The notes: a model not told the origin generated them from the letters alone. A stretch of 64,000 nt of DNA from Salipiger abyssi (GCF_001975705.1 NZ_CP015093.1:3038001-3102000), one strand, 5' to 3'; positions 36,912 through 45,890 are shown, counted from the first letter of the stretch. Translations and numbers: made by a program.

Positions 36912-37863
36912 TCCGCCGCCGGTCCTGCCTCTGCCGCGCCCGCACACGGCTGACGGGCGCGCGCGGCATGTCGGCGTCGAGATCGAGCTGTCCGGGCTCA
37001 CCGAGGCGCGGGTGGCGGCGCTGCTGAGCCGGAGCCTGGGCGGTGAGGCGCGCGAGCAGGTGCCGGGCCAATGGCAGGTGACCGACAGCCGCCTCGGCGA
37101 TTTCGAGATCTATCTCGACAGCCGGCCGCTGCTGAAGCTGGAATACGAGGGGCTGGGCCGGCAGCTGCGCGATCTGGCGCGCAATGTGGTGCCGGTGGAG
37201 ATCGTCTCCAAACCGCTGGAAATCGCGCAGATCGCCGAGCTCGACATTGCGCTCGACCGGCTGGCCGAGGCGGGCGCGACGGGCACCTCCGGCGGGGTGC
37301 TGCTCGGTTTCGGCGTGCATTTCAATCCCGAGGCGGTGTCGCTGGATTTCGACGATATCGCGCCGGTGCTGACCGCCTATGCGCTGGTCGAGGACCACCT
37401 GCGCCGCATCGCCGGGATCGACATGTCGCGCCGGCTGCTGCCCTGGGTCGATCCCTATCCGCGTGCGCTGATCGACCGGCTGGCGGCGCCGGGGGCGCCG
37501 ACCACCATGGCGAAGCTGATCGACACCTATCTGGAGCATGCGCCCTCGCGCAATCACGGGCTCGACATGCTCTGTCTGTTTGCGCAGATCGACCGCACGC
37601 GGGTGGCGCGGGTGATGGATATGGAGCAGATCTCGGCCCGGCCCACCTATCACTGGCGGCTGCCCGACTGCCGCATCGACGAGCCGAACTGGTCGCTGGC
37701 CAGGGAGTGGAACCGCTGGGTGCTGGTCGAGCGGGTGGCGGGGAACACAACCTTGCTGGAGCGCCTCAAATCCGCCTGGCGTGAGCACCGCGCCTCGCTG
37801 ACCACGATCCGTCCGGACTGGGCCTGGAAGGTGCAGGAACTGCTGCTGGAGGCGGGGCTGTGA
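36895..37863 (+). CDS. Amidoligase-family enzyme
   Basis: A 322-residue protein of the putative amidoligase family (COOH-NH2 ligase fold): HVGVEIELSGL at the N terminus is the glutamine-synthetase-like metal/substrate strand, with GTSGGVLLGFGVHFNPE, and RNHGLDMLCLFAQID further on. It is thought to form amide bonds in peptides or on proteins with ATP. It overlaps the kinase gene by 17 bp and shares GTGA with the next gene, a class I glutaminase; this pairing is a recognised conserved neighbourhood, but the product is unknown. Confidence 0.82.
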   Translation: MSAISDPPPVLPLPRPHTADGRARHVGVEIELSGLTEARVAALLSRSLGGEAREQVPGQWQVTDSRLGDFEIYLDSRPLLKLEYEGLGRQLRDLARNVVPVEIVSKPLEIAQIAELDIALDRLAEAGATGTSGGVLLGFGVHFNPEAVSLDFDDIAPVLTAYALVEDHLRRIAGIDMSRRLLPWVDPYPRALIDRLAAPGAPTTMAKLIDTYLEHAPSRNHGLDMLCLFAQIDRTRVARVMDMEQISARPTYHWRLPDCRIDEPNWSLAREWNRWVLVERVAGNTTLLERLKSAWREHRASLTTIRPDWAWKVQELLLEAGL

Positions 37864-38594
37864 GGCCGGTGATCGGGGTCACGGTGTCGCGCCGCTCGGG
37901 CTGGCGTGTGTTTCCGCTGATGGCGCTGGCGATCCGGCTTGCGGGCGGGCGGGCGCTGCGCTGGCAGACGGGCTATCGCAAGGTCGATCTCGACGCGGTC
38001 GACGGGGTGGTGATCGGCGGCGGCGACGATATCGCGCCGACGCTTTACGGCGGCGAGCTGCGCGTCGGTGTGCGGCTCGACCCGGCGCGCGACAAGCTGG
38101 AGCAGGAGGTGCTGCGCGGCGCTTTCGAGCGGCAACTGCCAATCCTGGGGATCTGCCGGGGCTCGCAGATGCTCAATATCGTGCTGGGCGGCACGCTGCA
38201 CCAGGATGCCTATCAGGTCTACGATTCGCGCAATATCCGCACCATCCTGCCGCGCAAAAAAGTCTCGATCGGCAGCGGCACGCTGCTGGCGCATTCGGCG
38301 CGGGCGGAATGTCTTTATGTCAATGCGCTGCACAGCCAGGCGGTGGATCGGCTGGGCGACGGCTTGCAGGTCGCCGCGCGCGACGAGGGCGGCATGGTGC
38401 AGGCCATCGAACGCATGAGCGACCCGTTCGCGCTGGGGGTGCAGTGGCACCCGGAACATCTGATCTATCGCCGCGCGCATCGCCGGCTGTTCCGCTCGCT
38501 GGTGGCGGCGGCGCGGGCCGGGCACGAGAATGCCGCACAGCTTCCCGCCGCCGAGGCAGAGGCGGAGGAGGCCGGCGCCGCACTCTGGAACTAG
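37860..38594 (+). CDS. Class I glutamine amidotransferase / gamma-glutamyl hydrolase (peptidase C26)
   Basis: A 244-residue protein starting with GTG. It has the nucleophile elbow LGICRGSQMLNIVLGG, NALHSQAV, and VQWHPEHL with the catalytic His/Glu, as in PuuD-like gamma-glutamyl-GABA hydrolases. With the adjacent amidoligase it could remove or exchange a gamma-glutamyl or amide group. Its start shares GTGA with the amidoligase stop. The C terminus is Ala/Glu-rich and poorly conserved. Confidence 0.85.
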   Translation: MRPVIGVTVSRRSGWRVFPLMALAIRLAGGRALRWQTGYRKVDLDAVDGVVIGGGDDIAPTLYGGELRVGVRLDPARDKLEQEVLRGAFERQLPILGICRGSQMLNIVLGGTLHQDAYQVYDSRNIRTILPRKKVSIGSGTLLAHSARAECLYVNALHSQAVDRLGDGLQVAARDEGGMVQAIERMSDPFALGVQWHPEHLIYRRAHRRLFRSLVAAARAGHENAAQLPAAEAEAEEAGAALWN

Positions 38595-38601
38595 GGGCCG
38601 G

Positions 38602-39285
38602 TCAGGCGTCGGATATGACCGTCTGCGCCTCCGGCGCGGCCTCGACCTCGGCTTGGGAGAGATCCAGAACCAGATGCCCGCCCTTGGCTCCCGGCGCCCG
38701 GTGCGCCAATGCGGTGAAGGGCAGGGCGCGCTGCTGGTGGCCGAAGAATTTCCCATTGTCGACAATGAGATAATTGATCCGGTTCGCCTCGAAGTCGAAC
38801 AGCAGATCGGACAGGCTGCCGACCTCGCCATCGCGGGCGAAGACCGGGCCGCCGAGCCAGCGGGTCAGCCGCTCGTAGCGGTCGAGCGCTTCCGTGGCGC
38901 GGGGGTCGTCGTCCTGCGGCTCGGCCTGCCCGGCGGCATAGCTCGCCATGGCGAGCGGCGCATGGGTGGCGCCGAACGGCCCCACTACAAGCGGCGGCAT
39001 CGCGAGCATGAGCGCGTCGAGCTGCGCGGTATCGCCACCATCCCAATGCGGGGCGCGGGCCAGCTCTTCTTCGCTGATCTCCAGCGGCAGCGCGCGTGCC
39101 TCCATGTCGGGCGGTCCCATCCGCGACGCCGCCGCGAGCGCCTGCCCGCCGGGCGGGCCGTCCACCGCGAGCGACAGGTAGGTCAGATGACGGCTCCGCA
39201 GGTCGAACAGCATGTCTGTGACCATCGCCTCTTTTCCGCCCGTGCGCGCGCGCCAGCTCAGCATCTCGGCAAGACTGTAGAGCAT
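38602..39285 (-). CDS. PRC-barrel domain protein
   Basis: A 227-residue protein with two PRC-barrel-like halves: residues about 1-70 (VTDMLFDLRSRHLTYLSLAVD) and about 143-205 (GGPVFARDGEVGSLSDLLFDFEANRINYLIVDNG). PRC-barrel proteins are frequent members of the alphaproteobacterial general stress regulon; here an EcfG-like promoter lies directly upstream. Exact function unknown. Convergent with the glutaminase gene, 7 bp between stops. Confidence 0.82.
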   Translation of the reverse strand: MLYSLAEMLSWRARTGGKEAMVTDMLFDLRSRHLTYLSLAVDGPPGGQALAAASRMGPPDMEARALPLEISEEELARAPHWDGGDTAQLDALMLAMPPLVVGPFGATHAPLAMASYAAGQAEPQDDDPRATEALDRYERLTRWLGGPVFARDGEVGSLSDLLFDFEANRINYLIVDNGKFFGHQQRALPFTALAHRAPGAKGGHLVLDLSQAEVEAAPEAQTVISDA

Positions 39286-39319
39286 CGGCTCCCTCCCCTT
39301 TGGATCAATTTGCAGAAAA

Positions 39320-39371
39320 AACCCGCGATTCCCTGAAAAAGTTCCGGAACTCGTGCAGGGGGCGACCGGTT
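39320..39371. promoter_or_regulatory. Symmetric, divergent EcfG-like promoter pair
   Basis: The palindrome GTTCCGGAAC (39341-39350) supplies a GGAAC on each strand. Seventeen bp outward on each side lies GGTT (39323-39320 minus, 39368-39371 plus), one base from CGTT. They would drive the PRC-barrel gene (start 39285) and the 37-residue peptide gene (start 39401) at normal distances. Confidence 0.55.
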
Positions 39372-39400
39372 GTGAAGATGAACGTAGCTAGGAGTCAACC

Positions 39401-39514
39401 ATGCCCACCGATATCTTTATCGCCGGGCTGGGCGCTCTCTCGGTTATCGCTGTGGTGATATTCGCCATGACCAGCGCCAAGGACAGCGACGACGATCCTT
39501 GGCAAGACGGATAA
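39401..39514 (+). CDS. 37-residue single-pass membrane peptide
   Basis: MPTDIFIAGLGALSVIAVVI then FAMTSAKDSDDDPWQDG: one TM helix and an acidic tail. A strong ribosome site AGGAG lies seven bases before the ATG, an EcfG-like promoter precedes it and a terminator hairpin follows, which together support a real short gene. No known family recognised. Confidence 0.7.
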   Translation: MPTDIFIAGLGALSVIAVVIFAMTSAKDSDDDPWQDG

Positions 39515-39537
39515 CCTGTCCGTGTCCAGCAAGGCAT

Positions 39538-39565
39538 AAGAGGCGGCCTCCCAAGGCCGCCTCTT
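39538..39565 (+). terminator. Terminator hairpin after the 37-residue peptide gene
   Basis: A perfect 12-bp stem AAGAGGCGGCCT/AGGCCGCCTCTT with loop CCCA, followed by a weak pyrimidine run CCTTGTC. Confidence 0.7.
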
Positions 39566-39659
39566 CCTTGTCAGGGGGCCGATACCGCTGCGCCGCGTTT
39601 CCCCGCATATCGTCTGGCCTGCCCGGTTTCCGCAGGGCTTTTTCTGCTGTCTAAAAAGA

Positions 39660-39674
39660 TGACTTAATTTGTCA
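39660..39674. promoter_or_regulatory. Candidate iron-responsive operator upstream of the hemP operon
   Basis: TGACTTAATTTGTCA has TGAC/GTCA arms around an AT core, about 115 bp before the first small gene of the iron operon. The form resembles operators of Rrf2- or Fur-type iron regulators in Rhodobacterales, but no exact consensus is claimed. Confidence 0.4.
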
Positions 39675-39773
39675 GGTTGACTTTCCCGATTCTTTTGCTC
39701 AGTTTTGGTCCTGTCCAGCCACCCTGCGAAATCGACGGGGCAGCCCGATATGAACCGATCATGGAGGCTGATG

Positions 39774-39923
39774 ATGAGCGAGAATAGGAACCGCGCCCCG
39801 GCCAGTGGCCCGTGCCGTAACAGCGATGACCTTCTTCACCTGGTATTTGGTGGCTTTTGGCCGGCCGAGGCCGGGCTCGAGGCACTGCTCGACCGGATCG
39901 AAGGGCAGGGGGCAGTGCGATGA
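39774..39923 (+). CDS. 49-residue protein preceding hemP
   Basis: A short ORF with GGAGG six bases before the ATG and normal third-position GC in its second half (DDLLHLVFGGFWPAEAGLEALLDRI, a likely amphipathic helix). Its stop overlaps the hemP start (ATGA), which implies translational coupling. No family recognised; it may be an iron-regulated small protein. Confidence 0.55.
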   Translation: MSENRNRAPASGPCRNSDDLLHLVFGGFWPAEAGLEALLDRIEGQGAVR

Positions 39924-40081
39924 TGGAAAGCAGAGTGAATGCCGACACCGCAACGCCGGCGCTGCCGCGCCACACCGCGCGCGACCTGACGGCAGGCGGC
40001 AATATCGCCGAGATCGAGCTGGACGGGCAGGTCTATACCCTCCGGATCACCAAGGCGGGAAAACTGATCCTGACCAAGTGA
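39920..40081 (+). CDS. hemP: Hemin uptake protein HemP
   Basis: A 53-residue protein with the HemP pattern ARDLTAGGNIAEIELDGQVYTLRITKAGKLILTK, including the invariant TKxGKLILTK end. HemP is a small cytosolic factor tied to haem/iron uptake gene expression. It starts with two consecutive ATGs (39920, 39923) and lies 50 bp before the imelysin gene. Confidence 0.9.
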   Translation: MMESRVNADTATPALPRHTARDLTAGGNIAEIELDGQVYTLRITKAGKLILTK

Positions 40082-40131
40082 CGCCATCGTCAGCCAACCC
40101 AACGACCAAGACACGCCAACGAGGACACTGT

Positions 40132-41391
40132 ATGAAACTCGCCACTTCCACCGCACTCGCGCTGCTTCTGGCAACGCCGGCCCTGGCGGCCACCGACAAG
40201 GCCGCGGTGCTCGACACCTATGCCGATATCGCCGAGGCCGGCTATGAGGACAGCCTGACCACCGCCAAGGCGTTGCAGGAGGCCGTCGCCGCACTGATCG
40301 CCGACCCCTCCGAAGAGACGCTCGCCGCCGCCCGCGAGGCCTGGCTGGTCTCGCGCAACCCCTATCAGCAGACCGAGGCCTACCGTTTCGGCAACGCGAT
40401 CGTGGACGACTGGGAGGGCAAGGTGAATGCCTGGCCGCTCGACGAGGGGCTGATCGACTATGTCGATGCCTCCTATGGCGGTCCGACCGACGAGAACGAA
40501 TATGCCGCGCTGAACGTCATCGCCAACCCGCAGGTGACGCTGGCCGGCAATGAGGTGGATGCCTCCGAGATCACGCCCGAGCTGATCGCCGATACGCTGA
40601 ACGAGGCCGACGGGATCGAGACCAATGTGGCGCGCGGCTATCACGCCATCGAATTCCTGCTCTGGGGGCAGGATCTGAACGGCACCGGCCCCGGCGCGGG
40701 CGAGCGCCCCTATACCGATTACGTCACCGGCGACGACTGCACCGGCGGCAATTGCGACCGCCGTGCGGATTACCTGCAAGCGGCCACCGACCTGCTGGTC
40801 TCGGATCTCGAAGAGATGGTCGCCGCATGGGGCGAGGGTGGCGAGGCCCGCGAGGCCGTGATGGAAGACGAGAATGCCGGCATCACCGCGATGCTGACCG
40901 GCATGGGCTCGCTCTCCTATGGCGAGCAGGCCGGCGAGCGGATGCGTCTGGGCCTGATGCTCAACGATCCCGAGGAAGAGCATGACTGCTTCTCCGACAA
41001 CACCCACAACTCGCACTATTACGACGGCAAGGGCATCCAGAACGTCTATCTGGGCAGCTACACCCGCATCGACGGCAGCACCGTCGAGGGCCCGTCGCTG
41101 AGCGCGCTTGTGGCCGAGACCGATGCCGATCTCGATGCCGAGATGAAGGCCAAGCTCGACACCACGATGGAAAAGCTGGGTGACATCAAGGAGGCCGCCG
41201 AGGGCGGGTTCTCCTATGACCAGATGCTCGCCGCCGGTGACGAGAAGGGCGAGGCGCTGGTGATGGGCGGTGTCGACGCGCTGATCGACCAGACGCGCAC
41301 CATCGAGCGCATCGTCTCGACGCTCGATATCAGCGACATCGACTTCGAAGGCTCCGACAGCCTCGATAACCCGAACGCCGTTTTCCAGTAA
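40132..41391 (+). CDS. Imelysin-family periplasmic iron-regulated protein
   Basis: A 419-residue exported protein (signal peptide cleaved after ALA, residue 19). It carries the two imelysin repeats and the GxHxxE metal-site motif (ARGYHAIEFLLWGQD), plus WPLDEGLIDYVD. Proteins of this family (IrpA, EfeO-like M75) bind iron at the outer or periplasmic surface for uptake. First of two imelysin paralogues in this operon. Confidence 0.9.
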   Translation: MKLATSTALALLLATPALAATDKAAVLDTYADIAEAGYEDSLTTAKALQEAVAALIADPSEETLAAAREAWLVSRNPYQQTEAYRFGNAIVDDWEGKVNAWPLDEGLIDYVDASYGGPTDENEYAALNVIANPQVTLAGNEVDASEITPELIADTLNEADGIETNVARGYHAIEFLLWGQDLNGTGPGAGERPYTDYVTGDDCTGGNCDRRADYLQAATDLLVSDLEEMVAAWGEGGEAREAVMEDENAGITAMLTGMGSLSYGEQAGERMRLGLMLNDPEEEHDCFSDNTHNSHYYDGKGIQNVYLGSYTRIDGSTVEGPSLSALVAETDADLDAEMKAKLDTTMEKLGDIKEAAEGGFSYDQMLAAGDEKGEALVMGGVDALIDQTRTIERIVSTLDISDIDFEGSDSLDNPNAVFQ

Positions 41392-41404
41392 GCGGAGAAA
41401 CGTG

Positions 41405-41674
41405 ATGATCGTCTGTAGTTGCCAGGGCATCAGCGACCGCGACATTCATGCCGCCATCGACTGGATGCGCGCCTCGGACGCGCGGGCGATCATCACCCCC
41501 GGCAAGATTTATCATGCCCTCGGAAAAGCGGCCGATTGCGGAGGCTGTATGCCGCTTTTCTTGCAAACCATGCGCTCAAACGACAATCTGGAAGTCCCCA
41601 TGGAACTCCGTGGCCTCAAACGGCGCGGAAAAACACAGGAAAACCGATATGAAGGGCGACGAAAAGGTCATTGA
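41405..41674 (+). CDS. bfd: Bacterioferritin-associated ferredoxin
   Basis: An 89-residue [2Fe-2S] protein: [14 protein letters not shown] and DCGGCMPLF supply the C-x-C ... C-x2-C cluster ligands. Bfd reduces bacterioferritin to release iron. Its C-terminal tail after about residue 60 is longer than usual and overlaps the bfr start by 26 bp. A GTG 3 bp upstream (41402) is an alternative start. Confidence 0.9.
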   Translation: MIVCSCQGISDRDIHAAIDWMRASDARAIITPGKIYHALGKAADCGGCMPLFLQTMRSNDNLEVPMELRGLKRRGKTQENRYEGRRKGH

Positions 41675-42134
41675 ATACCTCAACAAGGCGCTGCGGTCCG
41701 AGCTGACAGCCGTCAGCCAGTACTGGCTGCATTACCGCCTGCAAGAGGATTGGGGCCTGGGCCACATGGCCAAGAAAAGCCGCGAGGAAAGCATCGAGGA
41801 GATGCACCACGCGGACAAGCTGATCCAGCGGATCATCTTCCTCGGCGGGCACCCGAACCTGCAAAAGCTCGACCCGCTGCGCATCGGCCAGACGCCGAAG
41901 GAGACGCTGGAGGCCGATCTCGCCGCCGAGAACGAGGCGCGCGCGCTTTACAAGGAAGCCCGCGAGCATTGCGAAAAGGTCGGCGATTACGTGAGCAAGA
42001 ACCTGTTCGAAGAGCTGATGACGGACGAGGAGGGCCATATCGACTTCCTCGAAACCCAGCTTGAGCTCTACGGCAAGATTGGAGAGGAACGCTATGCGCT
42101 TCTCAATGCCTCGCCGATGGACGAGGCCGAGTGA
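41649..42134 (+). CDS. bfr: Bacterioferritin
   Basis: A 161-residue ferritin-like protein with the ferroxidase ligands Glu18, Glu51 and His54 in the EEMHHADKL region and the second pair further on (ENEAR, DEEGH), and the haem-ligand Met52. It stores iron as a 24-mer. The start lies inside bfd, and the 3' end overlaps the di-haem gene by 41 bp, so bfd-bfr-dihaem are tightly coupled. Confidence 0.95.
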   Translation: MKGDEKVIEYLNKALRSELTAVSQYWLHYRLQEDWGLGHMAKKSREESIEEMHHADKLIQRIIFLGGHPNLQKLDPLRIGQTPKETLEADLAAENEARALYKEAREHCEKVGDYVSKNLFEELMTDEEGHIDFLETQLELYGKIGEERYALLNASPMDEAE

Positions 42135-43650
42135 GCTTGCTCTCTGCGCCGCGCTGCTGACAAGCGGCGCGGTGGCGGTCGCCGAGGCCGTGCTGCCCGA
42201 TCCGGGCGATCCGCATCTCACCATCATTCCCCGCACCACGGAAGAGCGTGCCCGCATTGCTGCGGTCACGGCGCCCGCGCGTGATTTCTCCGCCGCCGAG
42301 CGCTTCGAGGCGCGTCCCGGCGGCGCCGCCACCGTGCCGGGCCGGCGCGCTGCGCAGGCCTTTGCGCAGCCCTCGGCCAATATGCCCGAGGCGCGGCGGA
42401 TGGATTTCGCCCTCGGCGACGCGCTGTTCCAGAAGCTCTGGGCCTCCTCGCCCTCTTCGACCCTGGCCTCCGACGGGCTGGGGCCGCTCTATAACGCGCG
42501 CAGCTGCCAAGCCTGCCATATCCGCGACGGGCGCGGCCACCCGCCCGAAGGGCCGGGGGACGACGCGGTGTCGATGTTCCTGCGGGTCTCGGTGCCCGCC
42601 GATCCGCAGGCCGAGATGCCCGCCATCGCCGGCTGGATCGCCACCGCGCCGGACCCGGTCTATGGCGGCCAGTTGCAGGAGTTCGGCACGGTCGGGCATC
42701 GCGGAGAATACCGGCTTGAGGTCCGCTATGAAGAGATCGCGGTGCCGCTCTCGGGCGGCGAGACCGCGCATCTGCGCAAACCCACCTATCGCGCCGCCGA
42801 TCTCGCCTATGGCCCGCTCGCCGAGGATGCGATGCTGAGCCCGCGCGTGGCGCCGCCGATGATCGGGCTGGGACTTCTGGAAGCGATCCCGGCAGCCGAC
42901 ATCCTGGCGCTGGCCGATCCCGAGGATGCCGATGGCGACGGCATTTCGGGGCGCGCGTCGCTGGTCTGGTCGCGCGAACATGATCGCGCGGTGCTGGGCC
43001 GCTTCGGCTGGAAGGCGGGCGAGCCGACGATCCGCGAGCAATCGGCGGCGGCGTTTTCCGGCGATATCGGCATCGCCACGCCGCTGGTGCCGACGCTCTG
43101 GGGGGATTGCAGCGTCGCGCAGAGCGCCTGCCGCGAGGCGCCCCATGGCGGCAATGCGCAGGGGCTGGAGATCTCTGCCGAGGCCTTCGACGTGCTCAGC
43201 TATTACACCGCCAATCTCGCGGTGCCCGCCCGCCGCGACCCCGGCGATGCGGAGGTTTTGCGCGGCAAGCAGGTGTTTTACGACACCGGCTGCACCGCCT
43301 GCCACACCCCGAAATTCGTCACCGCCCGGCTGGAGGATCAGCCCGAGCAGAGCTTTCAGCTCATCTGGCCCTATTCCGATCTGCTGCTGCACGACATGGG
43401 CGAGGGGCTTGCCGATCACCGCCCCGAGGGGCGTGCCACCGGGACGGAATGGCGCACCGCGCCGCTCTGGGGCATCGGCTTGACCGGGGCGGTATCGGGG
43501 CATACCACATTCCTGCATGACGGCCGTGCGCGGTCGCTGCTCGAAGCCGTTCTCTGGCATGGCGGAGAGGCGCAGCCCCATCGCGACGCGGTGGTCTCCA
43601 TGGCGCCCGCGGACCGTGCCGCGCTGATCCGATATCTGGAAAGTCTCTGA
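42094..43650 (+). CDS. Di-haem cytochrome (DUF1111, thiol oxidoreductase-like)
   Basis: A 518-residue exported protein with two haem c motifs, [12 protein letters not shown] and [12 protein letters not shown], and a signal peptide at the N terminus ([19 protein letters not shown]). It belongs to the DUF1111 di-haem oxidoreductase family often found between imelysin genes, where it may oxidise Fe(II) or provide redox chemistry during iron uptake. The ATG at 42094 follows GAGAGGAA; the upstream start at 42061 lacks a signal peptide. Confidence 0.85.
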   Translation: MRFSMPRRWTRPSELALCAALLTSGAVAVAEAVLPDPGDPHLTIIPRTTEERARIAAVTAPARDFSAAERFEARPGGAATVPGRRAAQAFAQPSANMPEARRMDFALGDALFQKLWASSPSSTLASDGLGPLYNARSCQACHIRDGRGHPPEGPGDDAVSMFLRVSVPADPQAEMPAIAGWIATAPDPVYGGQLQEFGTVGHRGEYRLEVRYEEIAVPLSGGETAHLRKPTYRAADLAYGPLAEDAMLSPRVAPPMIGLGLLEAIPAADILALADPEDADGDGISGRASLVWSREHDRAVLGRFGWKAGEPTIREQSAAAFSGDIGIATPLVPTLWGDCSVAQSACREAPHGGNAQGLEISAEAFDVLSYYTANLAVPARRDPGDAEVLRGKQVFYDTGCTACHTPKFVTARLEDQPEQSFQLIWPYSDLLLHDMGEGLADHRPEGRATGTEWRTAPLWGIGLTGAVSGHTTFLHDGRARSLLEAVLWHGGEAQPHRDAVVSMAPADRAALIRYLESL

Positions 43651-44634
43651 ATGCGATACGCTCTTATGCTCTGCGCCAGCCTCGCCGCCACGCCCGCCGT
43701 GGCCGGGGTCGAAGAGGCGCTTACCGATCACATCCTGCCCGGCTATGCGGGCTTTACCGAAGAGGCGCAGGCGTTGGCCGATGCCGCGCAGCAGGACTGC
43801 ACCGCGCCCGCGCTGCGCGATCCCTGGAACGCGGCTTTCGACGCCTGGACCGAGATCGGCGACGTGCGCATGGGCCCCTCGGAAACCGGTGCGCTCTCGG
43901 TGGCCTTCTGGCCCGATACGCGGGGCTTTACCCCCAAGACGCTGGCGCGGATGATCTCCGGCGAGGAAGAGGCCGGGCGCGATCCGCAGGCCTTTGCCGA
44001 GGTCTCGATCGCCGCGCGCGGGCTCTTCGCGCTGGAGCGTATGCTCTATGACGAGGATCTCTCGGGCTACGAGGCCGGCAGCTACGCCTGCACGCTGGTG
44101 CAGACCATCACCGCCGATCTCGCCGCCCAGGCCGGGGCGTTGGAGAGCGGCTGGCGTGAGGGCTTTGCCGATGTGCTGCGGAGCGCCGGGGAGGAGGGCA
44201 ACACCACCTATCTCTCCGAAGACGAGGCGCTGCGGGCGCTTTACACCCAGATCCTCTCCAGCCTCGAATTCACCGCCGACACGCGGCTGGGCCGCCCGCT
44301 CGGCACGTTCGAGCGCCCGCGCCCGGCGCGAGCCGAGGCCTGGCGCTCGGGCCGCAGCCTGCGCAACGTGGTGATGGATGCCGCCGCCGCCGCCGCGCTC
44401 GCCCATGCGCTCGCCGACTGGGAACTGCCCGAGACCGAGGCCGCCATGGCGCGGCTGCGCGAGGTGGCGGACCGCGTCACCGACCCGGCCTTTCAGGATA
44501 TCGACGACCCGTCGGCGCGGCTGCGCGTCGAGATCGTGCAGCAGCATATCCGCGCGCTGGCCGATGCCATCGAGCTCGAGATCGGCCTGCCGCTGGGGCT
44601 GACCCCGGGCTTCAACTCGCAGGACGGAGACTGA
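43651..44634 (+). CDS. Second imelysin-family periplasmic protein
   Basis: A 327-residue exported protein (signal peptide ending AVA, residue 19). The imelysin fold is recognisable in WNAAFDAWTEIGDVRMGPSE and SIAARGLFALERMLYDE, but the GxHxxE metal motif of the first paralogue is not intact (here GLFALE), so the two copies probably differ in role. The gene follows the di-haem gene without a gap. Confidence 0.82.
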   Translation: MRYALMLCASLAATPAVAGVEEALTDHILPGYAGFTEEAQALADAAQQDCTAPALRDPWNAAFDAWTEIGDVRMGPSETGALSVAFWPDTRGFTPKTLARMISGEEEAGRDPQAFAEVSIAARGLFALERMLYDEDLSGYEAGSYACTLVQTITADLAAQAGALESGWREGFADVLRSAGEEGNTTYLSEDEALRALYTQILSSLEFTADTRLGRPLGTFERPRPARAEAWRSGRSLRNVVMDAAAAAALAHALADWELPETEAAMARLREVADRVTDPAFQDIDDPSARLRVEIVQQHIRALADAIELEIGLPLGLTPGFNSQDGD

Positions 44635-44638
44635 CACC

Positions 44639-45712
44639 ATGACCACCCGCCGCAGCTTTCTCGCAAGCCTGCTCGCCGCCGGCGCCAGCCCCGCCGTGGG
44701 CTGGGCGGCGGTGGGCGATCCGGCCTATCTCGCCGCCGCGAAACAGCCCGATGGCAGCTATATGCTCGCCGGGCTGCGCGAGGACGGCTCCGAGGCGTTC
44801 CGGGTGCCGCTGCCGGCGCGTGGCCATGCGGCTTCGGCCCATCCGCATCGCGCCGAGGCCGTGGGCTTTGCCCGCCGTCCGGGCACCTATGCGCTGGTGG
44901 TCGATTGCCGCGACGGCGCCGTGCTGCATCAGCTCAGCGCGCCCGAAGACCGGCAGTTCAACGGCCACGGGGTCTATTCGCCCGACGGCACGCGGCTCTA
45001 CACCTCCGAGCAGCGGGTCGAGGACAGCGCGGGCTTTGTGGGGATCTGGGATGTGCAGGCCAATTACAGCCGCATCGGCGAGTTCGAGACCCATGGCGTC
45101 GGGCCGCACGATCTGCGGGTGATGCCCGATGGCGAAACGCTGGTCATCGCCAATGGCGGCATCCAGACCGACCGCTGGGACCGCACCAAGCTCAATCTCG
45201 ACACCATGCGTCCGAGCCTCGTCTACACCGCCTTCGACGGCACGGTGCTGGAACGTTGCGAGCTTGAAGAACTTTCGCAGAACTCGATTCGCCACCTGGC
45301 GCTGCGCCCGGACGGTCTGGTGGGCTTTGCCATGCAATGGCAGGGCGAGCCGGGCATGGCGCCGCCGCTGCTGGGGCTGCACCGGCGGGGCAGCGATCCG
45401 GTGCTGTGCGAGGCGCCGCTGGGCGACGAGCTGGCGATGGACGGCTATGCCGGCAGCGTGGCGTTTTCCGGTGACGGCTCCGAGATCGCCATCACCTCGC
45501 CGCGCGGCGGGCGAATGCACCGGTTTTCCTCCCAGGGCGCCTTTCTCGGCGTCGTCTCGCGCGCCGATATCTGCGGTCTGGCGCGCCACGCAAAGGGCTA
45601 TATCGCCAGCGACGGCTTGGGCGGTGTGATGCTGGTGGGGCAGGGCGGCACGACGCCGCTGCGCCGGGCAGAGGCCGCCTGGGACAACCATCTGATCCCG
45701 ATCCGCGCCTGA
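44639..45712 (+). CDS. DUF1513 beta-propeller-like protein of the iron operon
   Basis: A 357-residue protein with a Tat-type signal (TTRRSFLASLLAAG). The mature part has repeated blade-like patterns (VYSPDGTRLYTSEQ, RVMPDGETLVIANGG, AFSGDGSEIAITSPRGG-like), consistent with a seven-bladed propeller; DUF1513 regularly accompanies imelysin/di-haem genes. Function in iron uptake is inferred from context. Last gene of the operon, 4 bp after the second imelysin gene. Confidence 0.82.
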   Translation: MTTRRSFLASLLAAGASPAVGWAAVGDPAYLAAAKQPDGSYMLAGLREDGSEAFRVPLPARGHAASAHPHRAEAVGFARRPGTYALVVDCRDGAVLHQLSAPEDRQFNGHGVYSPDGTRLYTSEQRVEDSAGFVGIWDVQANYSRIGEFETHGVGPHDLRVMPDGETLVIANGGIQTDRWDRTKLNLDTMRPSLVYTAFDGTVLERCELEELSQNSIRHLALRPDGLVGFAMQWQGEPGMAPPLLGLHRRGSDPVLCEAPLGDELAMDGYAGSVAFSGDGSEIAITSPRGGRMHRFSSQGAFLGVVSRADICGLARHAKGYIASDGLGGVMLVGQGGTTPLRRAEAAWDNHLIPIRA

Positions 45713-45740
45713 GACGGCGCCTGACGCGATGCGGGCGAAA

Positions 45741-45795
45741 AACCGCGAAAAAGGGTGCGATTGGCCTCTTGCACCTCTCGCGCGGTTCTTTTATT
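45741..45795 (+). terminator. Terminator of the iron operon
   Basis: An outer stem AACCGCG/CGCGGTT encloses an inner stem GGTGC/GCACC and is followed by CTTTTATT, 30 bp after the DUF1513 stop. Confidence 0.7.
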
Positions 45796-45806
45796 AGACC
45801 CGCTAC

Positions 45807-45881
45807 CGGGTGATTAGCTCAGTGGTAGAGCGCTTCGTTCACATCGAAGATGTCAGGAGTTCAAATCTCTTATCACCCACC
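45807..45881 (+). tRNA. tRNA-Val (anticodon CAC)
   Basis: 75 nt with CCA; acceptor GGGTGAT/ATCACCC, anticodon arm CTTCG-TTCACAT-CGAAG (anticodon CAC), T loop TTCAAAT. The D loop is one nucleotide shorter than in the neighbouring tRNA-Val. Confidence 0.95.
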
Positions 45882-45890
45882 ATTCTTCCC

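Noticed and set aside
42103..44646. 847-codon open frame antisense to the di-haem and imelysin genes
   Set aside because: Shadow frame; plus strand carries haem c motifs and signal peptides.
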